Assembly (NCBI GenBank): GCA_027353565.1
Contig: DAIEHO010000170.1
Span: 1-8,468 of the forward strand
Direction of reading: 5' to 3'
DNA length: 8,468 nt
DNA from: Propionibacteriaceae bacterium
GTDB taxonomy: Bacteria > Actinomycetota > Actinomycetes > Propionibacteriales > Propionibacteriaceae
Each line of letters begins with the position of its first letter. Positions within the stretch are counted from its first letter, which is position 1. Below the pieces are notes generated by a model. That model saw nothing but the letters and a program-made list of their open reading frames with translations, made no database searches and was not told where the DNA came from. Below, piece by piece: positions 1 to 5,433 of the stretch. The position numbers were made by a program, and so were the translations under genes.

Positions 1-450
1 GGGGATGCGCAGCGACAAGCACGTGCCGGCATCCGTGAGGCTCCCCAGGATGGCGTGGACGCGCGTCCCGTCGGCCATCCTCGCGTCGACGAAGGGGCTC
101 GCGTCGTCCAGCCGCCTCCCGACGGACGCCGCCAGCCGCACTGCCAGGCGCCGTACGTCCTCGTCGGAGTCGAAGTGGACGGGCACGGTGCGCAGCCCGT
201 CGCCGGTGTCGACGTACACGTCGTGCGGCCCGTTGACGAGCACGTCGGTGACGCCCGGAAGAGCCAGCAGCGGCTCCAGCGGGCCCGCCCCCACGCTGTC
301 ACGGCGCAGCGCCTCCGCCACCGCCAGCACGCTCGAGTCGGACACGACGTGACCGCACCATCGCAGGGCGTCGGCGATGTCAGTCGCATCCGGTTCCCGG
401 CCCAGCATGGCGATCCGGGTGCGCACCGCATCCCACTCGGGGCCGTTCAC
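1..450 (-). CDS. tadA: TadA/CpaF-like type II/IV secretion ATPase, N-terminal part (cut by window edge)
   Basis: This gene encodes the cytoplasmic motor ATPase of a tad/flp-type pilus or secretion system. I translated it by hand from the minus strand: 150 codons stay open to the window edge. Family hallmarks of the N-terminal domain are visible: GAGPLEPLLALPGVTDVLVN (residues about 52-71), then HDVYVDTGDGLRTV, VRRLAVRLAASVGRRLDDA and PFVDARMADGTRVHAIL, the last two being the usual conserved stretch before the ATPase core. The Walker A, Asp box and Walker B lie beyond the window, so catalytic competence cannot be judged. The GTG start overlaps the TGA stop of the upstream ssd gene (GTGA), which implies translational coupling. 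In actinobacteria this pair normally heads a tadA-tadB-tadC-flp cluster, so pilus genes are expected further left (inference). Confidence in the family is high; the start is supported by the overlap and by the family N-terminus. Confidence 0.9.
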   Translation of the reverse strand, partial: MNGPEWDAVRTRIAMLGREPDATDIADALRWCGHVVSDSSVLAVAEALRRDSVGAGPLEPLLALPGVTDVLVNGPHDVYVDTGDGLRTVPVHFDSDEDVRRLAVRLAASVGRRLDDASPFVDARMADGTRVHAILGSLTDAGTCLSLRIP

Positions 451-1622
451 GACGTTCCGTTCCCCATGCCGGTCGCGACCCTTCCACCCATCCAGGTCTC
501 TTCACCGAGCCAGGTCTTTCCACCGAGCCCTACGCTTCCGCCGATCCCAGCCCCTCGCCCGATCCCGGACCTTCCTCCCACCCCGGCCCCAGCGCCGATC
601 CCGGCCAGCAGCGTGGCACAGGCGCGCAGCCATACCCGTCCTGCGGCCCGGTCGGGCGGCACGCCCCGTTCGGCAGCCGGCGACAGGGCGCCATCCTGCG
701 GAATCGTGCCGAGCAGCGGGAGACCGAGCGCCTCGGCGACCTCCGCCGGCCTGATCGCGCCCCCTCGCCGCAGCCGCACCACCACCGCGGCACCGTTGGG
801 GTCCGCGGCCTCCAGCGTCATGCGGGCCGACGCCACCCCTCGTACGTCCTGAGCACACAGCAGCAGCGTCCGGTCGGACCCGCGGAGCGCCTCTCTCGCG
901 CCCGCGTCGAGGGACCTCCCCACGTCCACCACCACGAGCCCGCTGGTGCGCGCGAGCGACGCCAGCACCGCCGCGACCGCGTCGCGGGAGAGGGCTGCCG
1001 CGTCGTCTCGCGCCATTGAGACGAGCGTCACCCCCGAGGCGGCCGGCACGTGGGAGGTCAGCTCTCCGATCTGCCCACGTGCGGCGCGAAGCCGGTCCCA
1101 TCGCCAGCCAGCGACCCGTTCCGCTCCGAGCAGCAGGTCCAGCCCTCCGCCCAGTGCGTCCACATCGACGAGCGCGGTGGCACCCAGCGCCGCCCCGGCG
1201 CATGCCAGACCCACGGCGAACGTCGAAGCACCCACGCCCCCGGAGCCACCGAGCACCGCGATCCGCGACGGGCCCTGCGACACCCCCGTACGTCCGGCCA
1301 GAACATCCGCCAGACAGGCCCCGCCCTCGGGCAGCACGATCGTGCCGGCACCGAGCGGCACGGACGCCGACAACGCCGATGCCAACGCGGGGGCGCGTGC
1401 ATCGGCGAGCACGTACACCCCTCGCCTGGCCGGCAGCCCCAGCCGCCCTGCGAGCACGGCGCAGTCGGCACCGACCAGCACCACGCGGGCCTCTCGCCAA
1501 GACCCGAGCAGCGACTCTGGCTCCTTGACGCGCACCACGGGCCGTTGAACCGCTGCCGCCGCCGCCGACACGGCCGCTGCGATCCCCTCGTCAGCCGTGC
1601 ACAGCAGTGTCTCGATCGTCAC
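447..1622 (-). CDS. ssd: Ssd/CpaE-like (TadZ) MinD-family protein with Gly-rich hexapeptide-repeat tail
   Basis: This is a septum-site-determining/CpaE-like protein, a MinD-superfamily member that in tad loci is thought to position the secretion apparatus. With the chosen GTG start it has 391 residues: a receiver-like N-terminal region (about 1-110), then a MinD-like domain. The deviant Walker A at about 125-134 reads GGSGGVGAST and lacks both lysines of KGGxGK(S/T). The next strand, TALVDVDALGGGLDLLLG, matches MinD/CpaE. Residues about 341-382 form seven G-[ILV]-G-x-x-x-type hexapeptides, a low-complexity tail not expected in the family. The GTG at 1622 was chosen because GGAG lies 6 nt upstream and the protein then starts at the first predicted strand. 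A GTG 75 nt upstream (1697) would add 25 residues, but its GGAG directly abuts the start codon. The stop overlaps the tadA start. Family confidence is high, start confidence moderate. Confidence 0.85.
   Translation of the reverse strand: MTIETLLCTADEGIAAAVSAAAAAVQRPVVRVKEPESLLGSWREARVVLVGADCAVLAGRLGLPARRGVYVLADARAPALASALSASVPLGAGTIVLPEGGACLADVLAGRTGVSQGPSRIAVLGGSGGVGASTFAVGLACAGAALGATALVDVDALGGGLDLLLGAERVAGWRWDRLRAARGQIGELTSHVPAASGVTLVSMARDDAAALSRDAVAAVLASLARTSGLVVVDVGRSLDAGAREALRGSDRTLLLCAQDVRGVASARMTLEAADPNGAAVVVRLRRGGAIRPAEVAEALGLPLLGTIPQDGALSPAAERGVPPDRAAGRVWLRACATLLAGIGAGAGVGGRSGIGRGAGIGGSVGLGGKTWLGEETWMGGRVATGMGNGTS
477..602 (-). repeat. 18-bp coding minisatellite (seven imperfect units) in the ssd 3' end
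   Basis: Seven in-frame 18-bp units (585-602, 567-584, 549-566, 531-548, 513-530, 495-512, 477-494, read on the minus strand) encode GIGAGA, GVGGRS, GIGRGA, GIGGSV, GLGGKT, WLGEET and WMGGRV. Units 495-512 and 513-530 are the most alike at DNA level; shifted by 3 nt, 492-509 and 510-527 differ at only 2 of 18 positions. The period equals six codons, so unit gain or loss keeps the frame open into the overlapping tadA start. It probably arose by slippage (inference). Confidence 0.75.
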
Positions 1623-1783
1623 CGACTGCTCCACACCCAGACCATCTACGCGAGAGACCGGATCCGTCACCCGATCTTCGCGCTGTGGAAAACCCACCTC
1701 CGAACGCTGTCCACAGCCTCGGCGCCGCGAACTACCCCGCCGAGGTCCCAGCGCATGGGGCAGGGCGTGGTTAGCATTCGGTC
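1623..1783. other. Divergent intergenic region between ssd and methyltransferase with DnaA-box-like pair
   Basis: This 161-bp spacer must carry the start signals of both divergent genes. It holds two oppositely oriented 9-mers resembling DnaA boxes: TTTTCCACA on the minus strand (1684-1692) and CTGTCCACA on the plus strand (1707-1715), each one mismatch from TTATCCACA or its GC-rich variant TTGTCCACA. A -10-like TAGCAT (1772-1777) serves the methyltransferase. I found no convincing -10 for ssd on the minus strand. Confidence 0.4.
1772..1777 (+). promoter_or_regulatory. -10 box TAGCAT of a probable leaderless transcript (methyltransferase)
   Basis: TAGCAT fits the actinobacterial TAnnnT -10 consensus and ends 6 nt before the ATG at 1784, which places the expected transcription start on the A of the ATG. 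There is no Shine-Dalgarno sequence before this ATG, as expected for a leaderless mRNA. The -35 position (about 1749-1754) is not consensus-like. Confidence 0.5.
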
Positions 1784-2545
1784 ATGGCCCGACCTTTCCT
1801 CCCCGAGTCCGCTGTGGCGTGGCTCGTGGGCTCGGAACCCAAGCGGGTGCTCGTCCTGGGAGCCTCCGGACCGTGGGCGACGGCCATCCGTGAGCAGGGC
1901 CATGCGGTGCTCGTCCTCGACCGCGATCCGACCACGCTGAGCGGCCTCATCGAGCATCGCCCCGACCTCGGTGGCGTCGTCGCGCAGGCCGAGTGCATGC
2001 CGTTCGATGCGCAGCAGTTCGACCGCGTCGTGTGCCCGCAGAACCTCCATACGTTCGCGCCGGGCCTTGTCCTCGCCGAGATCGCCCGCGTGCTGGCCCC
2101 GGGCGGACGGCTCTGCGTCGCCTATCTCACCCGCGACGACTCCGTACCGTGGGTCAAGCGTCTGGTGTCCGCCGTACGCGCACACCTCCCGAACGCCATG
2201 ACCGGCGCGTACGGGGAGCAGTCGATCGCGTCCGTCGAGCAGTCCGACTACTTCCCGGCCGTCGAGGAGCACACGAACCGGGTGTGGATCCCGTGCTCTC
2301 GCACGAACCTCGTCGAGATGGCTCTCGGCGCAACGGGGGCGTCAGGGCTCGACGACGTGGCCCGACGGGACCTCAGCGCGGCCGTCGGCGCCGTGTACGA
2401 CGCGTCGGCGCGGCCGCCGGAACCGCTGCAGCTTCCCTACCGGCTGGCATGCTGGCGTGCGACCGTCGACCACTCGGAGCTCTCCAGGCCGCTGCCGGAG
2501 ACCGACGACGCGCTCCACATCTCGCTCAGCGCACCGATCAACTGA
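1784..2545 (+). CDS. Class I SAM-dependent methyltransferase (Methyltransf_11-like)
   Basis: A 253-residue soluble protein with the Rossmann-type methyltransferase layout. Motif I is RVLVLGASGPWA (residues 21-32), where the usual third glycine is replaced. Strand 2 ends in an acidic residue (LVLDRD, 43-48) that would bind the ribose. AECMPFDAQQFDRVVC (69-84) is the motif II region, and ARVLAPGGRLCVAY (101-114) is the motif III loop typical of Methyltransf_11. The C-terminal half (about 120-253) is likely the substrate lid and has no recognisable signature, so the substrate is unknown. There is no signal peptide or membrane segment. It is transcribed alone, divergent from ssd and convergent with the small membrane protein gene. 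The ATG at 1784 is favoured by the leaderless promoter spacing. The fold is confident; small-molecule versus macromolecule methylation cannot be told. Confidence 0.82.
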   Translation: MARPFLPESAVAWLVGSEPKRVLVLGASGPWATAIREQGHAVLVLDRDPTTLSGLIEHRPDLGGVVAQAECMPFDAQQFDRVVCPQNLHTFAPGLVLAEIARVLAPGGRLCVAYLTRDDSVPWVKRLVSAVRAHLPNAMTGAYGEQSIASVEQSDYFPAVEEHTNRVWIPCSRTNLVEMALGATGASGLDDVARRDLSAAVGAVYDASARPPEPLQLPYRLACWRATVDHSELSRPLPETDDALHISLSAPIN

Positions 2546-2586
2546 GCAAAGCCGTCCTGGCACCGCGCGGCGTCGACACGTCCCGC

Positions 2587-2811
2587 TCAGATGACGAAAG
2601 ACACCAGCGCGAGAACGACGAGAAGGACGATGACCGCCATCATCAGTCGGTTCCCGACGCGGGCGAACGTGGGCCTGAACTGCGAGTCCATCTCCGTGAG
2701 GAGCCGCTGCTTCCATGCGAGCGCGGCACCCTCCGTGAGCTGACCGGACCTGCGCCGACGCTCGACCTCGTCGAGCGCGTCGGCATACTCCTGCTGCCAG
2801 TTCGAGGTCAC
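2587..2811 (-). CDS. Small tail-anchored membrane protein with SHOCT-like N-terminal helices
   Basis: A 74-residue protein of unknown function. The N-terminal half, YADALDEVERRRRSGQLTE followed by A-x-x-W-K-Q-R-L-L, resembles the short SHOCT helix pair (L..L..L..G.IT..E....K..LL). Residues about 54-74 are one hydrophobic helix (MMAVIVLLVVLALVSFVI) that runs to the last residue, so the protein would be tail-anchored with its N-terminus in the cytoplasm. SHOCT segments normally sit at the C-terminus of larger proteins, so this arrangement is unusual. The GTG at 2811 was chosen because AGGAGAGGC precedes it (AGGAG with 4-nt spacing). The frame stays open to a TTG at 2883, but the extra 24 residues are basic and have no ribosome-binding site. 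It is convergent with the methyltransferase (41 bp apart) and divergent from the holin-like gene. The SHOCT resemblance is by eye only. Confidence 0.6.
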   Translation of the reverse strand: MTSNWQQEYADALDEVERRRRSGQLTEGAALAWKQRLLTEMDSQFRPTFARVGNRLMMAVIVLLVVLALVSFVI

Positions 2812-2959
2812 GCCTCTCCTCACGCTCGTACGCTCGACCGTCATGCTCGTGCGGTCGGCACATCCCCAGTGGACGTGCTGCAAGGGTAGGCCCTGGAAGT
2901 CTGCGCCCAGTCCGGCAGCGCCGACTAGTCTCTTAGCGAGCAGAGGTTAAGGAGCCGCA
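2812..2959. promoter_or_regulatory. Divergent intergenic region with candidate -10 boxes for both flanking genes
   Basis: This 148-bp spacer separates two divergent genes. On the plus strand TAGTCT (2926-2931) fits TAnnnT and would give a 5' UTR of about 22 nt for the holin-like gene. On the minus strand TACCCT (2888-2883) would give a leader of about 65 nt for the tail-anchored protein gene. Neither has a good -35, so both are candidates only. Confidence 0.3.
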
Positions 2960-3427
2960 GTGAGCCAGACGCAGGATCTCAAGAGCCAGGTCTCGACACT
3001 CGTGGAGGCCGTCAAGGCGCTCGCGATGGGCTGGAAGGACAAGGCGATCGCCCAGGCCAAGCCGAAGGCGAAGAGCGCGGGAATCCTCGGCGGGGCTTTC
3101 GGCGCGGCCGGCGTGTTCGCGGTCAAGGCCCTCTCGCTCCTCGTGCTCGCCGCTGCAGCAGGCTTCGGCGCCCTGTACTCGAGCGCCATGAACCCCTGGG
3201 CCGCGACCGCGCTGGGCCTTGTCACCGTCGCAGTCATCCTGCTCGTCCTCGCGGGCGTCCTCGCGCTCGTGGGCCGCGCCCAGATCCCTGAGCTCACCAA
3301 GAAGGTCGATCTCGGCGACGACGTGAAGCTGGGTGCGGCGACGGTCAAGTCGGGCATCGAGAAGGGCAAGGCGGACGTCGAGGCCGAGCTCGAGGGCGTA
3401 CACACCCCGGAGCTCGACCTTCGCTGA
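2960..3427 (+). CDS. Phage-holin-family (DUF1469-type) two-TM membrane protein
   Basis: A 155-residue membrane protein with a basic, amphipathic N-terminal region (1-40, rich in K and A), two hydrophobic segments (about 45-72 and 81-106), a short turn around NPW (78-80), and a charged C-terminal tail (107-155) rich in K, D and E. The layout and the ALVGRAQIPELTKK exit from TM2 match the chromosomal actinobacterial 'putative holin superfamily III' proteins. Despite the name, these are widespread outside prophages and have no established lytic role. The GTG start is supported by AAGGAG with 5-nt spacing. M. tuberculosis has a protein of this type (Rv3669) in the equivalent place on the same relative strand, from memory, which argues for an ancestral gene and not a phage remnant. 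The cellular function is unknown. Confidence 0.75.
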   Translation: MSQTQDLKSQVSTLVEAVKALAMGWKDKAIAQAKPKAKSAGILGGAFGAAGVFAVKALSLLVLAAAAGFGALYSSAMNPWAATALGLVTVAVILLVLAGVLALVGRAQIPELTKKVDLGDDVKLGAATVKSGIEKGKADVEAELEGVHTPELDLR

Positions 3428-3508
3428 GCCGCGTGGCACGACTCGCGGACCTCGCCCGCAGCGCGACCTCGCGTACAGCCGACTCCGCGGCCCCTCCCAC
3501 CGTCGGCG

Positions 3509-5215
3509 TCAGGACAGCCGTACGATCCGTGACTCCCACGGCGCGAGTACGTCCACGTCGCCGATCTCATGGGTCGCCAGCAGCACCTCGCATGCGCCGT
3601 GGTCAGGAAGACCGAGCGGGAGCCGTACAGCCTCGCTGGACACGTTCGCCAGCACCAGGACCTGCTCGTCACCCAGCGTGCGCGTGCACACGTACAGGCG
3701 CTCGTCGTCGGGGAGCAGCATCTCGAAGTCGCCGAGCTGAACCACCGGCTCGTCGTGCCTCAGCTGGATGAGCCGGCGGTAGTGGTGGAAGACCGACTCC
3801 GGGTCCTTGATCTGGTCCACGGCGTTGACCTCGGACGCGTTCGGGTTGACCGCCAGCCAGGGGCCGGTCTCGGAGAACCCGGCGTTGACGCCGCCGTCCC
3901 ACTGCATCGGCGTACGGGCGTTGTCGCGCGACCCCCTGGCCAGACCGGGCAGTACGGCCTCGGCCGGCGCCCCCAGCTGCATCGCATGGTGCAGGTAGTT
4001 GAGCGACTCGATGTCGCGGAAGTCGCCCTCGGCCTCGAACGGGTAGTTCGTCATGCCGAGCTCTTCGCCCTGGTAGACGTACGGGGTGCCGCGCTGCGTG
4101 TGCAGGATCGTGGCGAGCGTCTTCGCGGACGCCTCCCGGAACTGCGGCGAGTCGTCGCCCATGCGGGACACGCTGCGGGGCTGGTCGTGGTTCTCGAAGT
4201 ACAGCGAGTTCCAGCCCTTGCCGATCCCGTCCTGCCAGCGGACCACGTTCTTCTTGTACGCGACCCACGGCCAGTCGAACACCTCGAAGCGGTTGGCCCC
4301 GTGGTCGAGCCCGACGTGCTCGAACTGGAACACCATAGAGAGCTCGCCGGTGACGGGATCGGTGTACGAGGCGGCCTTCTCCAGGGTCGTACCCGGCATC
4401 TCGCCGACCGAGATCAGGTTCTTGCCCTTGAGCACCGCGTCGTACATCTCACCCAGGAAGTCGTGCATGCGGGGACCGTCGGCGAGGAGGCTGAGGTCGT
4501 AGCAGAGGCCGGTTCCTGGCGTCTCCGGGCCGTCGACGACCTCGGGCTTGGAGATGAGGTTGATGACGTCCATGCGGAAGCCGTCGACGCCTCGCTCGAG
4601 CCACCAGTTCATCATGTCGAAGACGGCGGTACGGACGGCCGGGTTCTCCCAGTTGAGGTCCGGCTGCTTGCGGCTGAAGATGTGGAGGAAGTACTCGCCC
4701 CGCGCCGCGTCGTACTGCCACGCCGGGCCGGAGAACGCCGATCCCCAGTTGGTCGGCTCGGCGCCCGGTGTGCCGGGCTCGTGGCCCTCGCGGGCAGGCC
4801 GCCACCAGTACCAGTCGCTCTTCGGGCTTTCCGGGTCGCGTGACTCCTCGAACCAGGCGTGCTCGTCGGAGGTGTGGTTGACGACGAGGTCCATGACCAG
4901 CTTGATGCCACGGTCGTGCAGCTCCTCGATGAGCTTGTCGATGTCGTCGAGAGTGCCGAACAACGGGTCGATGTCCTCGTAGTCCGAGATGTCGTACCCG
5001 TTGTCGTCCTGGGGGGAGGAGTACACCGGGGACAGCCACACCACGTCGACGCCGAGCATCGACAGGTAGTCCAGGTGGTCGAGGATCCCCTTGATGTCGC
5101 CGATCCCGTCGCCGTTGGCGTCGGCGAAGGAGCGGGGGTAGATCTGGTAGACGACTGCGCTCCGCCACCAGTCGTCGGGACGGGCGGTACGGGCGCTTTG
5201 AACGATCGATGTCAC
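3509..5215 (-). CDS. GH13 (subfamily 31-like) alpha-glucosidase / oligo-1,6-glucosidase
   Basis: A 568-residue cytoplasmic retaining alpha-glucosidase that cleaves the non-reducing glucose of short malto- or isomalto-oligosaccharides. All GH13 regions are present: Ca-loop DANGDGIGD (32-40), region I DLVVNH (109-114), region II GFRMDVIN with nucleophile D216, region III SVGEMPG with acid/base E272, and region IV ENHDQPR with transition-state stabiliser D344. The DVIN valine (V217) after the nucleophile and the GEMPG signature are those of oligo-1,6-glucosidases; alpha-1,4-specific relatives carry Thr or Ala there, so isomaltose-type activity is favoured. Sucrose isomerase or TreC-like specificity is less likely. 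There is no signal peptide. The GTG at 5215 is chosen because the family N-terminus (WWRSAVVYQIYPRSF) follows at once and GGAAG lies 9 nt upstream; the frame runs to 5377 but the added 54 residues look non-coding. No sugar transporter or regulator gene adjoins it. Confidence 0.9.
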   Translation of the reverse strand: MTSIVQSARTARPDDWWRSAVVYQIYPRSFADANGDGIGDIKGILDHLDYLSMLGVDVVWLSPVYSSPQDDNGYDISDYEDIDPLFGTLDDIDKLIEELHDRGIKLVMDLVVNHTSDEHAWFEESRDPESPKSDWYWWRPAREGHEPGTPGAEPTNWGSAFSGPAWQYDAARGEYFLHIFSRKQPDLNWENPAVRTAVFDMMNWWLERGVDGFRMDVINLISKPEVVDGPETPGTGLCYDLSLLADGPRMHDFLGEMYDAVLKGKNLISVGEMPGTTLEKAASYTDPVTGELSMVFQFEHVGLDHGANRFEVFDWPWVAYKKNVVRWQDGIGKGWNSLYFENHDQPRSVSRMGDDSPQFREASAKTLATILHTQRGTPYVYQGEELGMTNYPFEAEGDFRDIESLNYLHHAMQLGAPAEAVLPGLARGSRDNARTPMQWDGGVNAGFSETGPWLAVNPNASEVNAVDQIKDPESVFHHYRRLIQLRHDEPVVQLGDFEMLLPDDERLYVCTRTLGDEQVLVLANVSSEAVRLPLGLPDHGACEVLLATHEIGDVDVLAPWESRIVRLS

Positions 5216-5433
5216 GTTGGGATTCTTCCGTCCCGGACGTGGGGTCGCAACGTTTCCGTACGATTCGTGGTCGAGCGAGCTTCCCGGAGCACATGCCGTT
5301 CCCTGTGCAGCTGAACGTTCTCGCTCCGGAGCCGCTGGACTCCCGCTGCAGCCAGGGAGCCGTCCCGTTGAAGCCACGTGCTCCCCGACGTCGAGCTACG
5401 TTCTCTCCCCGACCAGCCAGGTTCTCTCCGCGA
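5216..5433. other. 218-bp non-coding region upstream of the glucosidase, with repeats and palindromes
   Basis: This spacer lies between the NUDIX stop and the glucosidase start. It holds three copies of a GTTCTC-C-rich motif on the plus strand (starting 5317, 5400 and 5421; the last two are exactly 21 bp apart). It also has palindromes GAACGTTC (5313-5320) and GCTCCGGAGC (5323-5332), and a short CTCCC/GGGAG stem (5340-5344 with 5355-5359, 10-nt loop) that has no T-tract. I found no clear TAnnnT -10 box for the glucosidase on the minus strand. Confidence 0.4.
5313..5332. promoter_or_regulatory. Candidate operator: two adjacent perfect palindromes upstream of the glucosidase
   Basis: GAACGTTC and GCTCCGGAGC are separated by 2 bp, about 100 bp upstream of the glucosidase start. 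A central AACGTT core is common in LacI-family operators, which often control alpha-glucosidase genes. A second, poorer AACGTT lies at 5249-5254, nearer the start. No regulator gene is in the window, so the operator role is inference. Confidence 0.25.

Noticed and set aside
55..852. Plus-strand reading frame of 265 codons opposite tadA and ssd
   Set aside because: The opposite strand encodes clear TadA and Ssd motifs; the translation is low-complexity Pro/Arg/Ala.
502..1500. 332-codon minus-strand frame within ssd
   Set aside because: It overlaps ssd out of frame and is rich in Arg/Gly with no motif.
2546..2586. Terminator between the methyltransferase and tail-anchored protein genes
   Set aside because: Only a short CCGCGCGG palindrome without a T-tract is present in 41 bp.
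2960..3427. Prophage remnant signalled by the holin-like gene
   Set aside because: No integrase, endolysin, structural gene or att-like repeat is near, and the gene fits ancestral synteny.
3428..3508. Rho-independent terminator between the holin-like gene and the glucosidase
   Set aside because: The convergent spacer has GC-rich partial repeats (GACCTCGC twice) but no stable stem followed by T residues.
3569..4843. Long plus-strand reading frame (424 codons) inside the glucosidase
   Set aside because: It is antisense to a gene with all GH13 motifs and shows no family signature; long antisense frames are common at this GC content.
5216..5377. 54-residue N-terminal extension of the glucosidase
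   Set aside because: It has no similarity to the GH13 N-terminus and no signal peptide; the family start WWRSAVVYQIYPRSF follows the GTG at 5215, which has a ribosome-binding site.
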